From assembly GCA_044368415.1 (NCBI GenBank), contig JBIPLJ010000019.1, positions 1 to 64,000 of the forward strand: a DNA stretch of 64,000 nt, given 5' to 3'. The notes under the pieces are model-generated. The model did not search any database and was not told where the DNA came from. It saw only the letters and a list, made by a program, of their open reading frames with translations. The translations under genes and the position numbers were made by a program. Source of the stretch: UBA4615 sp044368415. GTDB lineage: Bacteria > Pseudomonadota > Gammaproteobacteria > Burkholderiales > Burkholderiaceae_E. Of this stretch, positions 63,706 through 64,000 are shown one piece after another. Numbering within the stretch: position 1 is the stretch's first letter; every line of letters starts with the position of its first letter.

Positions 63706-64000
63706 CTACTTCGACATCTCCCGCATCGCCTTCTCGAGACCCGCCAGCGTCACCGGATACATCCGGTTCGACAGCATCTGCCGGATCACCGAGATCGACT
63801 GCCGGTACTCCCATACTCCCTCGGGCTCGGGGTTGAGCCAGGCGAACTTCGGGAAGCGCTCGGCGAGCCGCTGCAGCCAGAGCGCGCCGGCTTCCTCGTT
63901 GTTGTACTCGACCGAACCGCCAGGCTGCAGGATCTCGTAGGGGCTCATCGTCGCGTCGCCGACAAAGATCAGCCGGTAGTCCGAGTTGTACTTGCGCAGC
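63706..64000 (-). CDS. VWA-domain protein (CoxE-like), N-terminal part beyond the window
   Basis: The C-terminal ~98 residues are visible: RKYNSDYRLIFVGDATMSPY, then NNEEAGALWLQRLAERFPKF, and a tail RMYPVTLAGLEKAMREMSK. This matches the end of bacterial CoxE-like VWA proteins that pair with a MoxR-type AAA ATPase. The frame is open to the right edge, so the ATG at 63948 is internal. Convergent with the ABC exporter over a 160-base gap in which I see no further gene. Confidence 0.75.
   Translation of the reverse strand, partial: LRKYNSDYRLIFVGDATMSPYEILQPGGSVEYNNEEAGALWLQRLAERFPKFAWLNPEPEGVWEYRQSISVIRQMLSNRMYPVTLAGLEKAMREMSK

Overview
The window is a very GC-rich bacterial chromosome segment with tightly packed housekeeping and metabolic genes. 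Gene content points to a betaproteobacterium, probably Burkholderiales: a complete iscRSUA-hscBA-fdx-iscX operon, an RpfE-type gene beside recJ, prfB followed by lysS, class I fumarase, 3-hydroxybutyrate dehydrogenase, and both propionyl-CoA and acetyl-CoA synthetases with an ActP-type acetate symporter. I cannot place it to genus. No insertion sequence, CRISPR array, integrase or prophage was seen, and no stretch longer than about 300 bases lacks a gene.

Layout. 1-6860: the isc iron-sulfur operon (iscR cut by the left edge), running directly into a bicarbonate-transporter-like gene (sbtA type) and a PII-like partner (sbtB type). 6862-14390, minus strand: an rpfE-like gene, recJ, an ExeA-like ATPase, prfB (with its programmed +1 frameshift), lysS and a DinB-family gene. 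14538-19937, plus strand: lolC-lolD, a TatD nuclease and comEC. 19965-25599: 3-hydroxybutyrate dehydrogenase, an alpha/beta hydrolase, a Rid-family protein, a ferric-iron binding protein with a Fur-like site, an NlpC/P60 hydrolase and an orphan response regulator. 25697-33712: prpE, srkA, a YdcF/ElyC-like membrane protein, an MFS transporter, a GlcG/HbpS-like protein, fumarase, a decayed tctC tail and a UPF0114 protein.

33990-41515: an acetate module (acs, YggT-like, TPR, DUF485, ActP-like symporter), then an isolated two-gene unit made of a PrmC/HemK-like methyltransferase and an aspartate-carbamoyltransferase-like enzyme with altered substrate residues, then tRNA-Ser(GGA). 41641-49669: kup, a threonine-dehydratase-like gene, a small membrane ORF, parE-parC and a broken lipoprotein gene. 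49772-64000: a 3-hydroxyisobutyryl-CoA-hydrolase-like gene, a divergent MocR / EamA-PhzF locus, htpG, a hypoxanthine-DNA-glycosylase-like gene, a spermidine-synthase-like gene, an orphan GspE/PilB ATPase, a YbaL-type antiporter, an ABC exporter, and a VWA gene cut by the right edge.

The strongest leads for something undescribed are: (1) the translationally coupled methyltransferase plus carbamoyltransferase-like pair, whose aspartate-recognition arginine is replaced by proline and which has a CRP/FNR-like palindrome upstream; (2) a pair of GTAAG direct repeats spaced exactly 11 bp that occurs upstream of both acyl-CoA synthetase genes, prpE and acs, suggesting one shared regulator. Secondary leads are the sbtA/sbtB pair fused to the isc operon, an EF-hand-like loop in the acetate symporter, and two gene relics (an amber-interrupted lipoprotein and a tctC tail).
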